From Agarilytica sp045430305 (lineage in GTDB: Bacteria > Pseudomonadota > Gammaproteobacteria > Pseudomonadales > Cellvibrionaceae): DNA of 64,000 nt. The position numbers and the translations under genes were made by a program. How positions within the stretch are numbered: position 1 is the first letter of the stretch; the number at the start of each line of letters is the position of its first letter. Under the pieces are notes generated by a model that had not been told where the DNA came from, made no database searches, and was given only the letters and a program-made list of their open reading frames with translations. Of the stretch, positions 1-8,710 are shown piece by piece. The stretch covers positions 1,054,001 through 1,118,000 of the forward strand of contig JAILXW010000001.1 in assembly GCA_045430305.1 (NCBI GenBank), written 5' to 3'.

Positions 1-870
1 CACTTTCTCGTTTACCAGCTCAAGTTCGTGCAACATGCTATCGAGATGGCCCTTGGCATCAATAGCAATATTCATATCAAGCGAGGCGATATCGCCAACG
101 ACTTGCTCTACATTTGTAACCGTGGATTTAGCAGTTTCTGCTCGTTCGCGAATTTGCTCGTTTAGCGCATTAGAATCTTGCGACAGCTTTCTCACTTCGT
201 CAGCTACGACCGCGAAACCTCGGCCCGCTTCACCTGCTCGCGCGGCTTCGATCGCAGCATTTAATGCAAGTAGATTGGTTTGATCGGCGATACCACGAAT
301 GTCATTAATCAGACCAAACATACCATCAAGGTGTTTCACCATGTCTTGAATGTTATGCACGGCCTGTACACTTTTCTCACTAATATCAATAAACAAGCGT
401 ACATAGTCATCAAGTATTGAACCCACTTCGTTGGCGAAGCGTTTCAGCGTCACTTCTTCTTCGTTATCACCACTACCATTTGGTGATAGCTGATCCACAA
501 TACCCATCATGAGGTCTTTGCCCGCGTTGGCCGATTCGGACAGACCTTGAAAACTGTTATGGAGGCGCATATTGGCATCTTCCACTAAATGCTGAATCTC
601 GCCTGAAATCGAATCTATGTCACGCAGGGCAGGCTCTATTTTGACATCTAGTGTAGCGCTGAGGTCTTTTAGTTTGGTGAGGTGCTCAGCTTCAAGATCA
701 CCTTTCTCATCGTCAGACTCAATTTCTTGATTGAAGATAAATGCAACGACGCAAACCATTAGCAGCATAACGACGCCCGCAGCGATGACTGAGTCAATCC
801 ATAAGCTAACGACGATACCGACAACAGCAATTGCGGTGAGAAGCCCCACACGAGACCAGTGATTTTGCAC
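1..870 (-). CDS. Methyl-accepting chemotaxis protein, partial (C-terminus off the left edge)
   Basis: A GTG start at 870 with GGAG a few bases upstream opens a frame that stays open for 290 codons to position 1. The N-terminus has two closely spaced hydrophobic segments (about residues 8-22 and 25-43) and no room for a periplasmic sensor domain. The cytoplasmic part carries the receptor hairpin signature (DQTNLLALNAAIEAARAGE, then GRGFAVVADEVRKLS) at about residues 185-220, the tip that contacts CheA and CheW. The signal it senses must therefore be cytoplasmic or membrane-derived, which is inference. The family assignment is secure. The C-terminus is missing only because the window ends. Confidence 0.9.
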   Translation of the reverse strand, partial: MQNHWSRVGLLTAIAVVGIVVSLWIDSVIAAGVVMLLMVCVVAFIFNQEIESDDEKGDLEAEHLTKLKDLSATLDVKIEPALRDIDSISGEIQHLVEDANMRLHNSFQGLSESANAGKDLMMGIVDQLSPNGSGDNEEEVTLKRFANEVGSILDDYVRLFIDISEKSVQAVHNIQDMVKHLDGMFGLINDIRGIADQTNLLALNAAIEAARAGEAGRGFAVVADEVRKLSQDSNALNEQIRERAETAKSTVTNVEQVVGDIASLDMNIAIDAKGHLDSMLHELELVNEKV

Positions 871-970
871 CTAATACTCCACTTATTCTAAAACTGATAG
901 GAATCCCTTATAGCCTAGTATTGTATAGGCCCCTTCGCCAGTCGTAAGTGCTTGAATAAGACGATCTTTT

Positions 971-995
971 TGCCGCCCAATGAACTTGGGCGGCA
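971..995. repeat. 10-bp perfect inverted repeat (possible atypical terminator)
   Basis: TGCCGCCCAA and its exact complement TTGGGCGGCA flank a 5-nt loop. It lies 41 nt past the trpS stop and about 100 nt before the chemoreceptor start. In trpS direction the stem is followed by an A-rich run, not a T-run, so it is not a canonical intrinsic terminator. Confidence 0.5.
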
Positions 996-1035
996 GCGGT
1001 GCACAGATGGGAATTTAGCAGAAATGAATGCCGAG

Positions 1036-2040
1036 TTAGAGTGGGCGAATTCCTACTGCACGACGCACTTTTTCCATTAACGGTGATGCATAGTCACGGG
1101 CTTTTTCTGCCCCTAATGTGAGAGTGCGCTCTATTTCAGAGGTATCGTCCATCAGCGCATTGTAACGTTCGCGGGCTGGTGATATTTCGGCATTCACCAA
1201 TTCGAAAAGTTGCTTCTTTGCTTCGCCCCAAGCGATGCCGTTTTCGAATTCTTTACGCATATACTCGGTCTGCTCAGCAGAGGCAAAAGCTTGCCATACT
1301 TCAAACAATGTCGAGTCATTCGGGTCTTTGGGTTCGCCCGGCTCCAATAGGTTGGTTTTGATTTTATTGATATGTTTTTTGAGCTGCTTTTCTGTCAAAA
1401 AAATAGGAATTGTATTGTTGTAGCTTTTACTCATTTTGCGGCCATCAAGACCTTTTAACACGGCGACTTTATCGTCGACTACCGCTTCTGGAAGGGTAAA
1501 CGTTTCACCAAAATGGTGATTGAAACGGCTGGCGATGTCACGCGCCATTTCCAAATGCTGAGTTTGATCGCGCCCTACCGGCACTTTGTTCGCATTGAAG
1601 ATTAAAATATCGGCCGCCATCAATACAGGGTACCCAAACAAACCCATGGTGACACCAAAATCAGGGTCTTCGCCGTCTTCTTCGTTCTTGTCTACCGCGG
1701 CTTTGTAGGCAACTGCTCGGTTCATTAAGCCTTTCGCGGTCATACATGAGATGGTCCAAGACAGCTCACTAATTTCTGGTATATCAGATTGACGGTAAAA
1801 CACCGTTTGATCTGGATCGAGGCCCAACGCAAGCCAACTGGCTGCGATTTCTTTGGTGGATTGGTGTATGTGGTCAGGGTCATGGCATTTGATCAAGGCG
1901 TGCAAGTCTGCAAGGAACAAGTAAGATTCCACATCGGGCACCGCACTCGCGGCTATTGCCGGGCGAATGGCTCCAACATAATTCCCTAAATGCGGAGTTC
2001 CTGTAGTGGTAATGCCAGTAAGAACGCGTTGATTAGCCAT
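1036..2040 (-). CDS. trpS: Tryptophan--tRNA ligase
   Basis: This class I aminoacyl-tRNA synthetase charges tRNA-Trp with tryptophan in the cytoplasm. At 334 aa it has the usual length for the bacterial enzyme. The HIGH-type motif appears near residue 15 (GTPHLGNYVG) and the KMSKS loop as GRKMSKSYNN near residue 200; both bind ATP. The segment DLHALI also fits TrpS. The start ATG (MANQRVLTG) fits the family N-terminus. The gene lies 97 nt downstream of the glycosyltransferase gene on the same strand and may be read through from it. Identification is confident. Confidence 0.97.
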   Translation of the reverse strand: MANQRVLTGITTTGTPHLGNYVGAIRPAIAASAVPDVESYLFLADLHALIKCHDPDHIHQSTKEIAASWLALGLDPDQTVFYRQSDIPEISELSWTISCMTAKGLMNRAVAYKAAVDKNEEDGEDPDFGVTMGLFGYPVLMAADILIFNANKVPVGRDQTQHLEMARDIASRFNHHFGETFTLPEAVVDDKVAVLKGLDGRKMSKSYNNTIPIFLTEKQLKKHINKIKTNLLEPGEPKDPNDSTLFEVWQAFASAEQTEYMRKEFENGIAWGEAKKQLFELVNAEISPARERYNALMDDTSEIERTLTLGAEKARDYASPLMEKVRRAVGIRPL

Positions 2041-2137
2041 GAGCTTCTACTTAATCTCTATGTGAAAAAACGGCATCATACCTGCGGCGATGCTAATTTC
2101 AAATTCTCTTGCTCCCTTCCGCGTAAAATGCCTGATA

Positions 2138-3280
2138 TCACGAAATCAATAATTCGCGATAAGCCTTACGGCATGATTCCAAGGAAAAATGCTTGAGCGA
2201 AGGTAGAGCGTCTCTCATGGCCGGTAAATTCACCAACTGAGTGCTGAGACAATGCGCCGCAGCCTTTGCTTCTTCTTCGATATTTTTATCGCTGGGGTAA
2301 AGAAATACCTCGTCGACATAAGCAGGGTAAACCAAACGATTGGGCAGCAAGGGAATACACCCATGCGCGATACCTTCTAACACCGAAAGCCCCTGAAAAT
2401 CGTGTTCTGAAGTCGAAAGCACTATGTCGCTACTTGCCAACACCTCAAGGTAATCGTCTCGGCTTTCTAGGAAACCCCACTGCCCTAGCCAACCACGAGC
2501 ATGCAATAGCGCTTTAATCTGTTCAAAAACCGGTGGTACATGGCGAAAAGACTCGCCAACAATGTGACAGCGCAACGTCAACCTAGGGTCCAGCTTTTCT
2601 AACAACGCCAATAATCGTTCTGGGCCTTTGTCATACTCCCAGCGGTGGTTCCAAACTATGTCATAAACACGACCGGGGGCATAAACGTGGCCTGAGTCTT
2701 TCACATGATCTGTACAGTTTACGCGGTGGTTCGCCACCACATATTCATCCAGATTATTCAGGCACACAGGAATGATGGCACTTTGCCCTTTGATCTGTTG
2801 CAGTTGTTCAAAAATACCCCCAGGCACCTTGTCAGGAAATCGCTCTAGTAAACTAGCAGCCCCAGCAAAAAAACTATCGCGATTGTAGGCACTGTTAAAT
2901 ATGCAACACTCAGCGGCAAGCGCACTGTAAACCTGCACCATTTGAGGCTCAATCACATGCGCTTTTTTACGTGATACAGAATCTGGGTAGGCAAATTGAT
3001 TTTCGTGAAAATACAGCCAACAAGGTAATTGTGCGAGCTGTGGATGCAAACCTTTTAAGGTGGCCAGGTCGACCATTGAGGTGGCGATAACGAGATCATA
3101 ATCTCGCCTTAGCGCTTCTTCGCTATACCAGGAAATAGGGTTACCGCGAATACGCCAGCTAAAATGGCGAGGAGGCAAAGCAAGTGTCTGCCATTCCCAT
3201 TCGGGAAAAGCCTGGTACAAGCCCTCTCGCCAATAGGCATGGCTAGCGGCATCGTAGGCAGAAAGCAATAGAACCTTCAA
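2138..3280 (-). CDS. DUF3524 glycosyltransferase, tRNA-queuosine mannosyltransferase-like
   Basis: The 380-aa protein starts with the DUF3524 N-terminal signature (MKVLLLSAYDAASHAYWREG, then a PPRHFSWRIRGNP motif around residues 38-52). It ends with a GT-B type sugar-nucleotide-binding half (SEHDFQGLSVLEGIAHGC near residues 290-310). This architecture matches the GTDC1/QTMAN family; the vertebrate member transfers mannose to queuosine in tRNA-Asp. For the bacterial protein that substrate is inference. It lacks a signal peptide, consistent with a cytoplasmic RNA or nucleotide substrate. Its start is 18 nt downstream of the CNBD/rhodanese gene stop, so the two probably share a transcript. Confidence 0.8.
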   Translation of the reverse strand: MKVLLLSAYDAASHAYWREGLYQAFPEWEWQTLALPPRHFSWRIRGNPISWYSEEALRRDYDLVIATSMVDLATLKGLHPQLAQLPCWLYFHENQFAYPDSVSRKKAHVIEPQMVQVYSALAAECCIFNSAYNRDSFFAGAASLLERFPDKVPGGIFEQLQQIKGQSAIIPVCLNNLDEYVVANHRVNCTDHVKDSGHVYAPGRVYDIVWNHRWEYDKGPERLLALLEKLDPRLTLRCHIVGESFRHVPPVFEQIKALLHARGWLGQWGFLESRDDYLEVLASSDIVLSTSEHDFQGLSVLEGIAHGCIPLLPNRLVYPAYVDEVFLYPSDKNIEEEAKAAAHCLSTQLVNLPAMRDALPSLKHFSLESCRKAYRELLIS

Positions 3281-3298
3281 AAGCGGTGAAGTTCTCTT

Positions 3299-4498
3299 TT
3301 ACTCGTCGTCTTTAGGTTCAAGCCCCAACTCTGGCGTGGGCTTAGTGGCAGGCTCGGGTTCAGACACTGGCGCTTGTTCAGGCTCAGCGTTAGGCTCAGG
3401 ATCATTTTCTAGCGCCTCTTTCGGCGCTCGCAAAATATAAGCATCGAAACCCGACTGGCAAAGCAGGTGGGCAGCGATTTCGGCGCGGCTACCCGCATCG
3501 TCTGGTACAACATAGGCAGAACCTTTACCCAACTCTTCCATCGATACGCGCAAGCGAGCCAAAGGTACATTGATACTACCGGGCACATGAAAAATGCGGA
3601 ATTCCAAAGGCATTTTCACATCGATGACTTTGTAAGGCTTACCGATCGTTTCTACCTCATCTGCTTCGAGATAATGCAAAATAGGCGCTTTTAACAGCGC
3701 TTCAAAATCTTCCGCTTCGAGCTTTTTAACGACGCCATTTTCTAACATAGTGATCGACGCATTTCGAAGCGTATCGCCTAATAGCGCTTCTTCGCCGAAA
3801 TAAGAACCGGGGCCTAATACCACATCCACACTTTGCAAATGATTGGTCACCCGCACTTTGCCGGAGGCCAGCACGTAAAAGAAATCACCTTTTTCCCCCT
3901 CTTTTATGACCACATCACCCTTTTCAGATTCTACGTCTTTAAAGCGCATAAACAGCTCTTGCACTTGCGTCATGGGAATCTTATTGAACAGAGGTGATTG
4001 CAACAATGCTGACATCCAGTCCGTCGCATCTTCATCGGCCAGAGAGCTAACTTCGATCTCGCCAGTGATGCTCATGTCTTCACTTTCAGACTCTTGTTGC
4101 TCGTGAGCATAGGCCGCAGATTCACTCCATGAAACAATACGGTCTAGCACTTCTGTGGCAATCGCAAAATATTCCACCGGAGATTTGGCAATACAGGAAC
4201 AGCGAGTAGGAGATTCCGCGTTGAGCGTATTGCTTATTTCATCGTGGTCGGCCTCCAAAGAGGAAGAGTTGTAATTCGAATCAATAAGATCTACGCGCCC
4301 CGAAAGCAAATAGTAACGCTCTGCGATGGAACGACCACGCTTAAAAAGCATTTCGCCCTTATTCAGGCTTTTAATTTGAATACTTTCCAGCGCGTCTTCT
4401 AAATACTTATCGTCTAACTCACTGAACGGGACGTAATTTTTAAGGGTTTCTATATCCAAACTCATACCAGCACGTACCTTCATCGCGTTTTCTACCAT
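3299..4498 (-). CDS. Double cyclic-nucleotide-binding domain protein with rhodanese-like domain
   Basis: A 399-aa cytoplasmic protein. Residues about 20-115 form a first, divergent CNBD/cNMP-like barrel. Residues about 165-270 form a second, better one (GEKGDFFYVLASGKVRV, then PGSYFGEEALLGDTLRNASI, the phosphate-binding-cassette region). A rhodanese-like domain follows (about 280-365; VIDVKMPLEFRIFHVPGSINVPL), but the usual active-site cysteine loop is replaced by VVPDDAGSRAEIA, so it is probably catalytically inactive. The last 40 residues are a Pro/Glu-rich tail. No output domain such as an HTH is visible, so it may be a nucleotide-responsive adaptor. The start is uncertain: codons 6 and 12 are also ATG and none has a strong ribosome-binding site. 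Confidence 0.85.
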   Translation of the reverse strand: MVENAMKVRAGMSLDIETLKNYVPFSELDDKYLEDALESIQIKSLNKGEMLFKRGRSIAERYYLLSGRVDLIDSNYNSSSLEADHDEISNTLNAESPTRCSCIAKSPVEYFAIATEVLDRIVSWSESAAYAHEQQESESEDMSITGEIEVSSLADEDATDWMSALLQSPLFNKIPMTQVQELFMRFKDVESEKGDVVIKEGEKGDFFYVLASGKVRVTNHLQSVDVVLGPGSYFGEEALLGDTLRNASITMLENGVVKKLEAEDFEALLKAPILHYLEADEVETIGKPYKVIDVKMPLEFRIFHVPGSINVPLARLRVSMEELGKGSAYVVPDDAGSRAEIAAHLLCQSGFDAYILRAPKEALENDPEPNAEPEQAPVSEPEPATKPTPELGLEPKDDE

Positions 4499-4596
4499 AA
4501 AGTATGGTTGAAATTAGCGGGGTTTTTATTCTTTAAAAGGACTATTTTTTTGCTCTGTGACCTTTGCCACAAGAATTAAACAGCTATTTCTTTGGC

Positions 4597-5886
4597 TTAT
4601 AACCAAAGATTTTTACTAGTGAAAAACCTATTCAACAAGGCGTACATCGTTGATAAATCTTCAGTACCAGAAAGCTCACGCGTTGAATGCATCGCAAAGG
4701 TCGGCATGCCTACATCTAGCGCTTTAATACCGAGTTTGGCCGACGACATTGGGCCAATGGTACTACCACAGCGCATATCTGAACGCGTAACAAATGATTG
4801 CAAAGGCAACTCTGGGTTTTGCTTTGCCAGCTTCTTGAGCACGGAAGAGGTCTCTGGCGAAGTCGCGTAACGCTGTTTTGCATCAAATTTTATCACCGGC
4901 CCTTTGTTGAGGATCGGGCCATGGTTTTCATCGTGTTTATCGGGGTAATTCGGGTGAATCCCATGTGCGTTATCTAGCGATAAAAACAACGACTGGCGAC
5001 TGGCGCGATGACGCTGCTCATTTTCAGGAATCAGTCTCTCTAATAAGGATTCCATAACCGAACCTCCCGCTCCGGTTTCCGATTCGCTGCCAACCTCTTC
5101 ATGATCATGGCAAACCACAATCGAGGTGACCTCATCATCAACTTCTGTCAATGCTTTTGCACTTAAATAGCAACTAAGTAAATTGTCTAAACGCGCGCCG
5201 GCAATAAACTCTTGTTTTAGGCCCACCCGGTGCGGCATTTGGCAATCGTAAAAACGTAAGTCGTAGTCGAGCACTTCTTCGACCTCTGCACGCCCATCTT
5301 CCTTTAACTTGTTAAGGAGTATGTCTCGTAAAGAAAAACCATCTTCACTAGACTGCAGCAATACATTCATATGAGTTTGGGGGTTAACCGTACGTTTAGC
5401 ATTGGCTTCACGATCTAAGTGAATCGCTAAACTGGGCACAACAGCAATTGGCTCTTTAAAATCTATCAAAGCAGAAGCTAGCTTCCCGCCTTTATCTAAG
5501 TAAAAAACCTTACCGGCCAGTGACAAATCGCGGTCAAACCAGGGGTTTAACAGGGCACCACCGTATACTTCTACGCCCAGGAGGTTGTATTCCTGCTTTG
5601 TAAGTTCAGGTTGCGCTTTTACTTTTAAACATGGGCTGTCGGTATGAGCACCACAAATTCGCATGCCTCCTTCTGCCAAGCTTTGCTGCCCAAGAGTAAA
5701 GGCAACAATGGTTGAATCAGAACGCAAGAAATAATATTTCCCACCTTTTTCTAGCTGCCAATCTTGCGTCTCATCCAAAGCGACAAAACCCGCCGACTGG
5801 AATATAGACGCTAGCTGATTTGCTGCATGGTAAGGCGTGGGGGACTTGTGAAGAAATGAAATAAAGTCGTCTTGCAGTTGCGTCAT
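4597..5886 (-). CDS. apeB: M18 family aminopeptidase (ApeB-like aspartyl aminopeptidase)
   Basis: A cytosolic zinc metallopeptidase that removes N-terminal acidic residues from peptides. The 429-aa length is typical for M18. Metal-binding segments are visible: GAHTDSPCLKVK (His and Asp ligands) near residue 80, HDHEEVGSESETGAGG near residue 240, which carries the catalytic Glu pair, and the C-terminal MHSTRELSG motif near residue 400. The dodecamer-forming second domain sits between the first two motifs. No strong ribosome-binding site is seen before ATG. It stands alone between uppP and the CNBD gene. The family is certain; the exact substrate preference is inferred from the family. Confidence 0.95.
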   Translation of the reverse strand: MTQLQDDFISFLHKSPTPYHAANQLASIFQSAGFVALDETQDWQLEKGGKYYFLRSDSTIVAFTLGQQSLAEGGMRICGAHTDSPCLKVKAQPELTKQEYNLLGVEVYGGALLNPWFDRDLSLAGKVFYLDKGGKLASALIDFKEPIAVVPSLAIHLDREANAKRTVNPQTHMNVLLQSSEDGFSLRDILLNKLKEDGRAEVEEVLDYDLRFYDCQMPHRVGLKQEFIAGARLDNLLSCYLSAKALTEVDDEVTSIVVCHDHEEVGSESETGAGGSVMESLLERLIPENEQRHRASRQSLFLSLDNAHGIHPNYPDKHDENHGPILNKGPVIKFDAKQRYATSPETSSVLKKLAKQNPELPLQSFVTRSDMRCGSTIGPMSSAKLGIKALDVGMPTFAMHSTRELSGTEDLSTMYALLNRFFTSKNLWL

Positions 5887-5961
5887 GATAGGGGTTTTGT
5901 CTTATTAATGAACGTATTTAAGCCGTGCCGTTAAAAGGTAAAGCGCCTAACGCTATACTTG

Positions 5962-6759
5962 TTAGATTAGCAAAATCAGCAGTAGAGCGCCGAGCAGAAG
6001 CCGATATATAACGAAGGGCATCATACCAATGCGGTTAATAAAGCTAAGGAAGTAGTATATACACAGGTAAGCGCTGACCGCAGAAACGAGCACACCTAAG
6101 CCTATTGCCACCCAGTCTACACCCGCTTCACCAATTAAACCCAAACCTTTATAGCTGCCACTTAACAGAATAATGGGGATGGATAACAAAAAAGAAAAAC
6201 GCGCAGCATCTACCCGTGAAAACCCCAGCAGCAGCGCCGCAGTAATGGTTATACCCGAACGCGACGTGCCAGGTATTAGCGCTAAGGCTTGGGCCGCACC
6301 GATCACAAGCGCAGCGACAAGAGTCATTTTACCGACATCTAATATTGCCGTATCGCCACGTCGATCTGCTACGGCTAAAAGCAAACCGAAAATAAGCGTT
6401 GTAGTGGCGATAACAGCGGTCGAACGCAAATGTGCCTCAATAATATCGTTCATTACTAGGCCAAAAAGCGCCGCCGGAATTGTGGCCGCGATAATAAACC
6501 AAGCCAGACGACCATGTTCATCGGTGCCTTTACCGATAGCGCTATGGCACCAGCCCGAAAGCAGCGCTACAACGTCTTTGCGAAAGTAAATCAATACCGC
6601 ACTGAGTGTGCCTAGGTGCACCGCCACATCAAAAGCCAGACCTTGATCTAGCCAGCCTAATAATTCTTTCGGAAGAATAAGGTGAGCCGAGCTGCTAATT
6701 GGCAAGAATTCAGTAATGCCCTGAACTAGCGCGAGAATAATAACGTGAACAATATCCAA
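5962..6759 (-). CDS. uppP: Undecaprenyl-diphosphatase UppP/BacA
   Basis: This integral membrane phosphatase recycles undecaprenyl diphosphate to the monophosphate lipid carrier for peptidoglycan and O-antigen synthesis; family members confer bacitracin resistance. The 265-aa chain has about eight membrane segments. Both signature regions are present: QGITEFLPISSSAH at residues 14-27, and PGTSRSGITITAA around residue 163. The start is TTG at 6759, directly abutting the tsaB stop codon, with a GGGGTGG stretch inside the tsaB end as ribosome-binding site. Translational coupling to tsaB is likely. Confidence 0.96.
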   Translation of the reverse strand: MDIVHVIILALVQGITEFLPISSSAHLILPKELLGWLDQGLAFDVAVHLGTLSAVLIYFRKDVVALLSGWCHSAIGKGTDEHGRLAWFIIAATIPAALFGLVMNDIIEAHLRSTAVIATTTLIFGLLLAVADRRGDTAILDVGKMTLVAALVIGAAQALALIPGTSRSGITITAALLLGFSRVDAARFSFLLSIPIILLSGSYKGLGLIGEAGVDWVAIGLGVLVSAVSAYLCIYYFLSFINRIGMMPFVIYRLLLGALLLILLI

Positions 6760-7512
6760 TTAGGCCACCCCGTGACGAATGCGTTGGCGTTTTGCCCAAG
6801 TCACTTCATTTCGTAAATAAAGCGGCTCTAGGGGAATGTCTCGCTGTGCCTCTATGGCTACATCAAAGACCTGATCGTCTTCCCAAAGCGCAAAAATATG
6901 CTCGGCATGAGGCAGGGCCGAGTCATCCGCAGAGTCGAATAAACTCTGATCGACCCCTTCAACCGTTACACCGTGACCAGCCGCATGAACACTGACCTCA
7001 GGCCCACGCGTTACTCGCAATGCGCTCAGCATGTGATTAAAGTCTTCTGGCTTGCTCACTTTGGGTTCTGACACACAAACCAATGTGCCTTTATCACTCT
7101 GACGATATGCAGCCCAATAAACTTCGCCCATACGGGCATCCAAGCAGCTCAGCAATAGTTTATCGCTTGCGAATGCTTGCGTTGAAGCCGCGTCAACTTG
7201 AGACTGAGCCAGCACTTCAAGCGAATTGCAGCCCAATGTGGGAACGTTCGCACCGTAAGCTAAGCCCTGTACCACCGAAAGACCAATTCGCACGCCGGTA
7301 AAAGAGCCCGGCCCGAGGGTTAATGCAATGGCATCTAGTTGAGCAAGGGATAGTTTAGCGTCTTGCAGAAGTGCATCAATCATTGGTAGCAAAGATTGTG
7401 CGTGAGACTGTGGGCGATCGCTCGACCTTGCACTCAATTGCCCCGCTGCAATTAGTGCAGCGGAACAGCGTTCAGTCGATGTATCGATGGCGAGAATATT
7501 TCGTTGAAGCAC
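6760..7512 (-). CDS. tsaB: tRNA threonylcarbamoyladenosine biosynthesis protein TsaB
   Basis: TsaB is the non-catalytic ASKHA-fold partner of TsaD in making t6A37 of ANN-decoding tRNAs. The N-terminus (NILAIDTSTERCSAALI) and the GPGSFTGVRIGLSVVQGLA motif near residue 70 are diagnostic, and 250 aa is close to the usual 230. The start is GTG at 7512, with AGGAT about 6 nt upstream. It is followed without any gap by uppP, and 78 nt separate it from the adk stop upstream, so adk-tsaB-uppP could be one transcript. Confidence 0.95.
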   Translation of the reverse strand: MLQRNILAIDTSTERCSAALIAAGQLSARSSDRPQSHAQSLLPMIDALLQDAKLSLAQLDAIALTLGPGSFTGVRIGLSVVQGLAYGANVPTLGCNSLEVLAQSQVDAASTQAFASDKLLLSCLDARMGEVYWAAYRQSDKGTLVCVSEPKVSKPEDFNHMLSALRVTRGPEVSVHAAGHGVTVEGVDQSLFDSADDSALPHAEHIFALWEDDQVFDVAIEAQRDIPLEPLYLRNEVTWAKRQRIRHGVA

Positions 7513-7590
7513 GCGTTGATCCTGTTGATAACCCAGAGGCTCACAATGCTGCGATAGCTGGGAAAGCTCGCAAAAATCTGGGGAAAAGTC

Positions 7591-8229
7591 TTATAAATCG
7601 AGCGCAGCTTTAACTTTTGACTGGATGTCGTCCAAAGAGCCTACACCATCAACACGCGTGAAGGTCACCCCTTCTACATCTTGATAGAAAGCAACTAAAG
7701 GTTCAGTTTGCTCATGATAGACATCTAAACGGTGGCGAACTGTTTCCTCTTTATCGTCTTCACGCTGAATTAAGGTTTCGCCAGTATCGTCATCCAAACC
7801 TTCTTGTTTGGGGGGGTTGTATTTGACGTGGTAAACGCGGCCCGAACCTTCGTGTACACGGCGACCAGACAAGCGCGAGACAATTTCATCATCTTCGACA
7901 AAGATCTCAAGTACGTGATCGATAACAACACCAGAAGAACCAAGTGCTTCTGCCTGAGGAATCGTGCGCGGGAAGCCGTCAAGTAAAAAGCCTTTGGCGC
8001 AATCATCTTGCGCGATGCGCTCTTTCACCAAATCAATAATAAGATCGTCAGACACGAGAGCGCCAGACTCCATAATGTCTTTCACTTTTAGGCCAAGTGG
8101 TGTGCCGGCTGCAACAGCTGCGCGCAACATGTCGCCGGTAGAGATTTGTGGAATACCAAAAGATTCCATTAGGAATTTAGCTTGAGTACCTTTACCGGCA
8201 CCGGGGGCTCCCAACAGGATAATACGCAT
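7591..8229 (-). CDS. adk: Adenylate kinase
   Basis: It catalyses ATP + AMP to 2 ADP in the cytoplasm. The 212-aa protein has the P-loop GAPGAGKGT at residues 7-15, the AMP-binding region (STGDMLRAAV), the DGFPRT motif near residue 84, and a long LID domain (residues about 120-160). The LID lacks the four-cysteine zinc site found in Gram-positive enzymes. The start ATG has GAGG 8 nt upstream. Confidence 0.98.
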   Translation of the reverse strand: MRIILLGAPGAGKGTQAKFLMESFGIPQISTGDMLRAAVAAGTPLGLKVKDIMESGALVSDDLIIDLVKERIAQDDCAKGFLLDGFPRTIPQAEALGSSGVVIDHVLEIFVEDDEIVSRLSGRRVHEGSGRVYHVKYNPPKQEGLDDDTGETLIQREDDKEETVRHRLDVYHEQTEPLVAFYQDVEGVTFTRVDGVGSLDDIQSKVKAALDL

Positions 8230-8710
8230 GAACTTTCCTCTGAATCAGACTCGTGAGGCCGGCATCGCAAACATGTGAGACAAGCACCCTTCTGTAAACG
8301 ACAAAATATGTGCTCAACCCAGGGCTTCGAGCGGCCTGCGCTATGGGCGGCATACGATACACATCCAGAGTTTCATTCACAAGGATTTCGCTCTGAACAA
8401 GTCATCGACTTTAGTCGACTCGGCACAAAAAAACCTAGATATTCACGCCAGATACGCAAAAGGAATGGCGGCCAAAACCCATACAGCAAGCACTGCTCAC
8501 GTGACCTACAAGGCAAAATGGTGGGTTTGGGGCACGGCTTTCAGTGAGGGTTTACGATCACGCTGAAAGATTGCCAAGATACCGGTAAATCCGACAAAAA
8601 AAACGACAGAAAAGCGCCTTGGTTGGCTAGCGTCTTTGTACCGAGAACCGCAGCCTTAAAAGTAAGCTAAAACCTAGCCCAAAGCGGGCACAGCCTATGC
8701 GAATACAGCG
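8230..8710. other. 481-nt intergenic region with no supported gene
   Basis: This lies between the adk start and the stop of the CHASE2-GGDEF gene. Short frames exist on both strands, but none has a ribosome-binding site, a recognisable domain or protein-like composition. No rho-independent terminator was found after the cyclase gene. The adk promoter should lie here, but no clear -35/-10 pair stood out. Confidence 0.5.

Noticed and set aside
8275..8547. 90-codon plus-strand frame in the adk upstream gap
   Set aside because: No Shine-Dalgarno, no domain, composition typical of random reading; left as intergenic.
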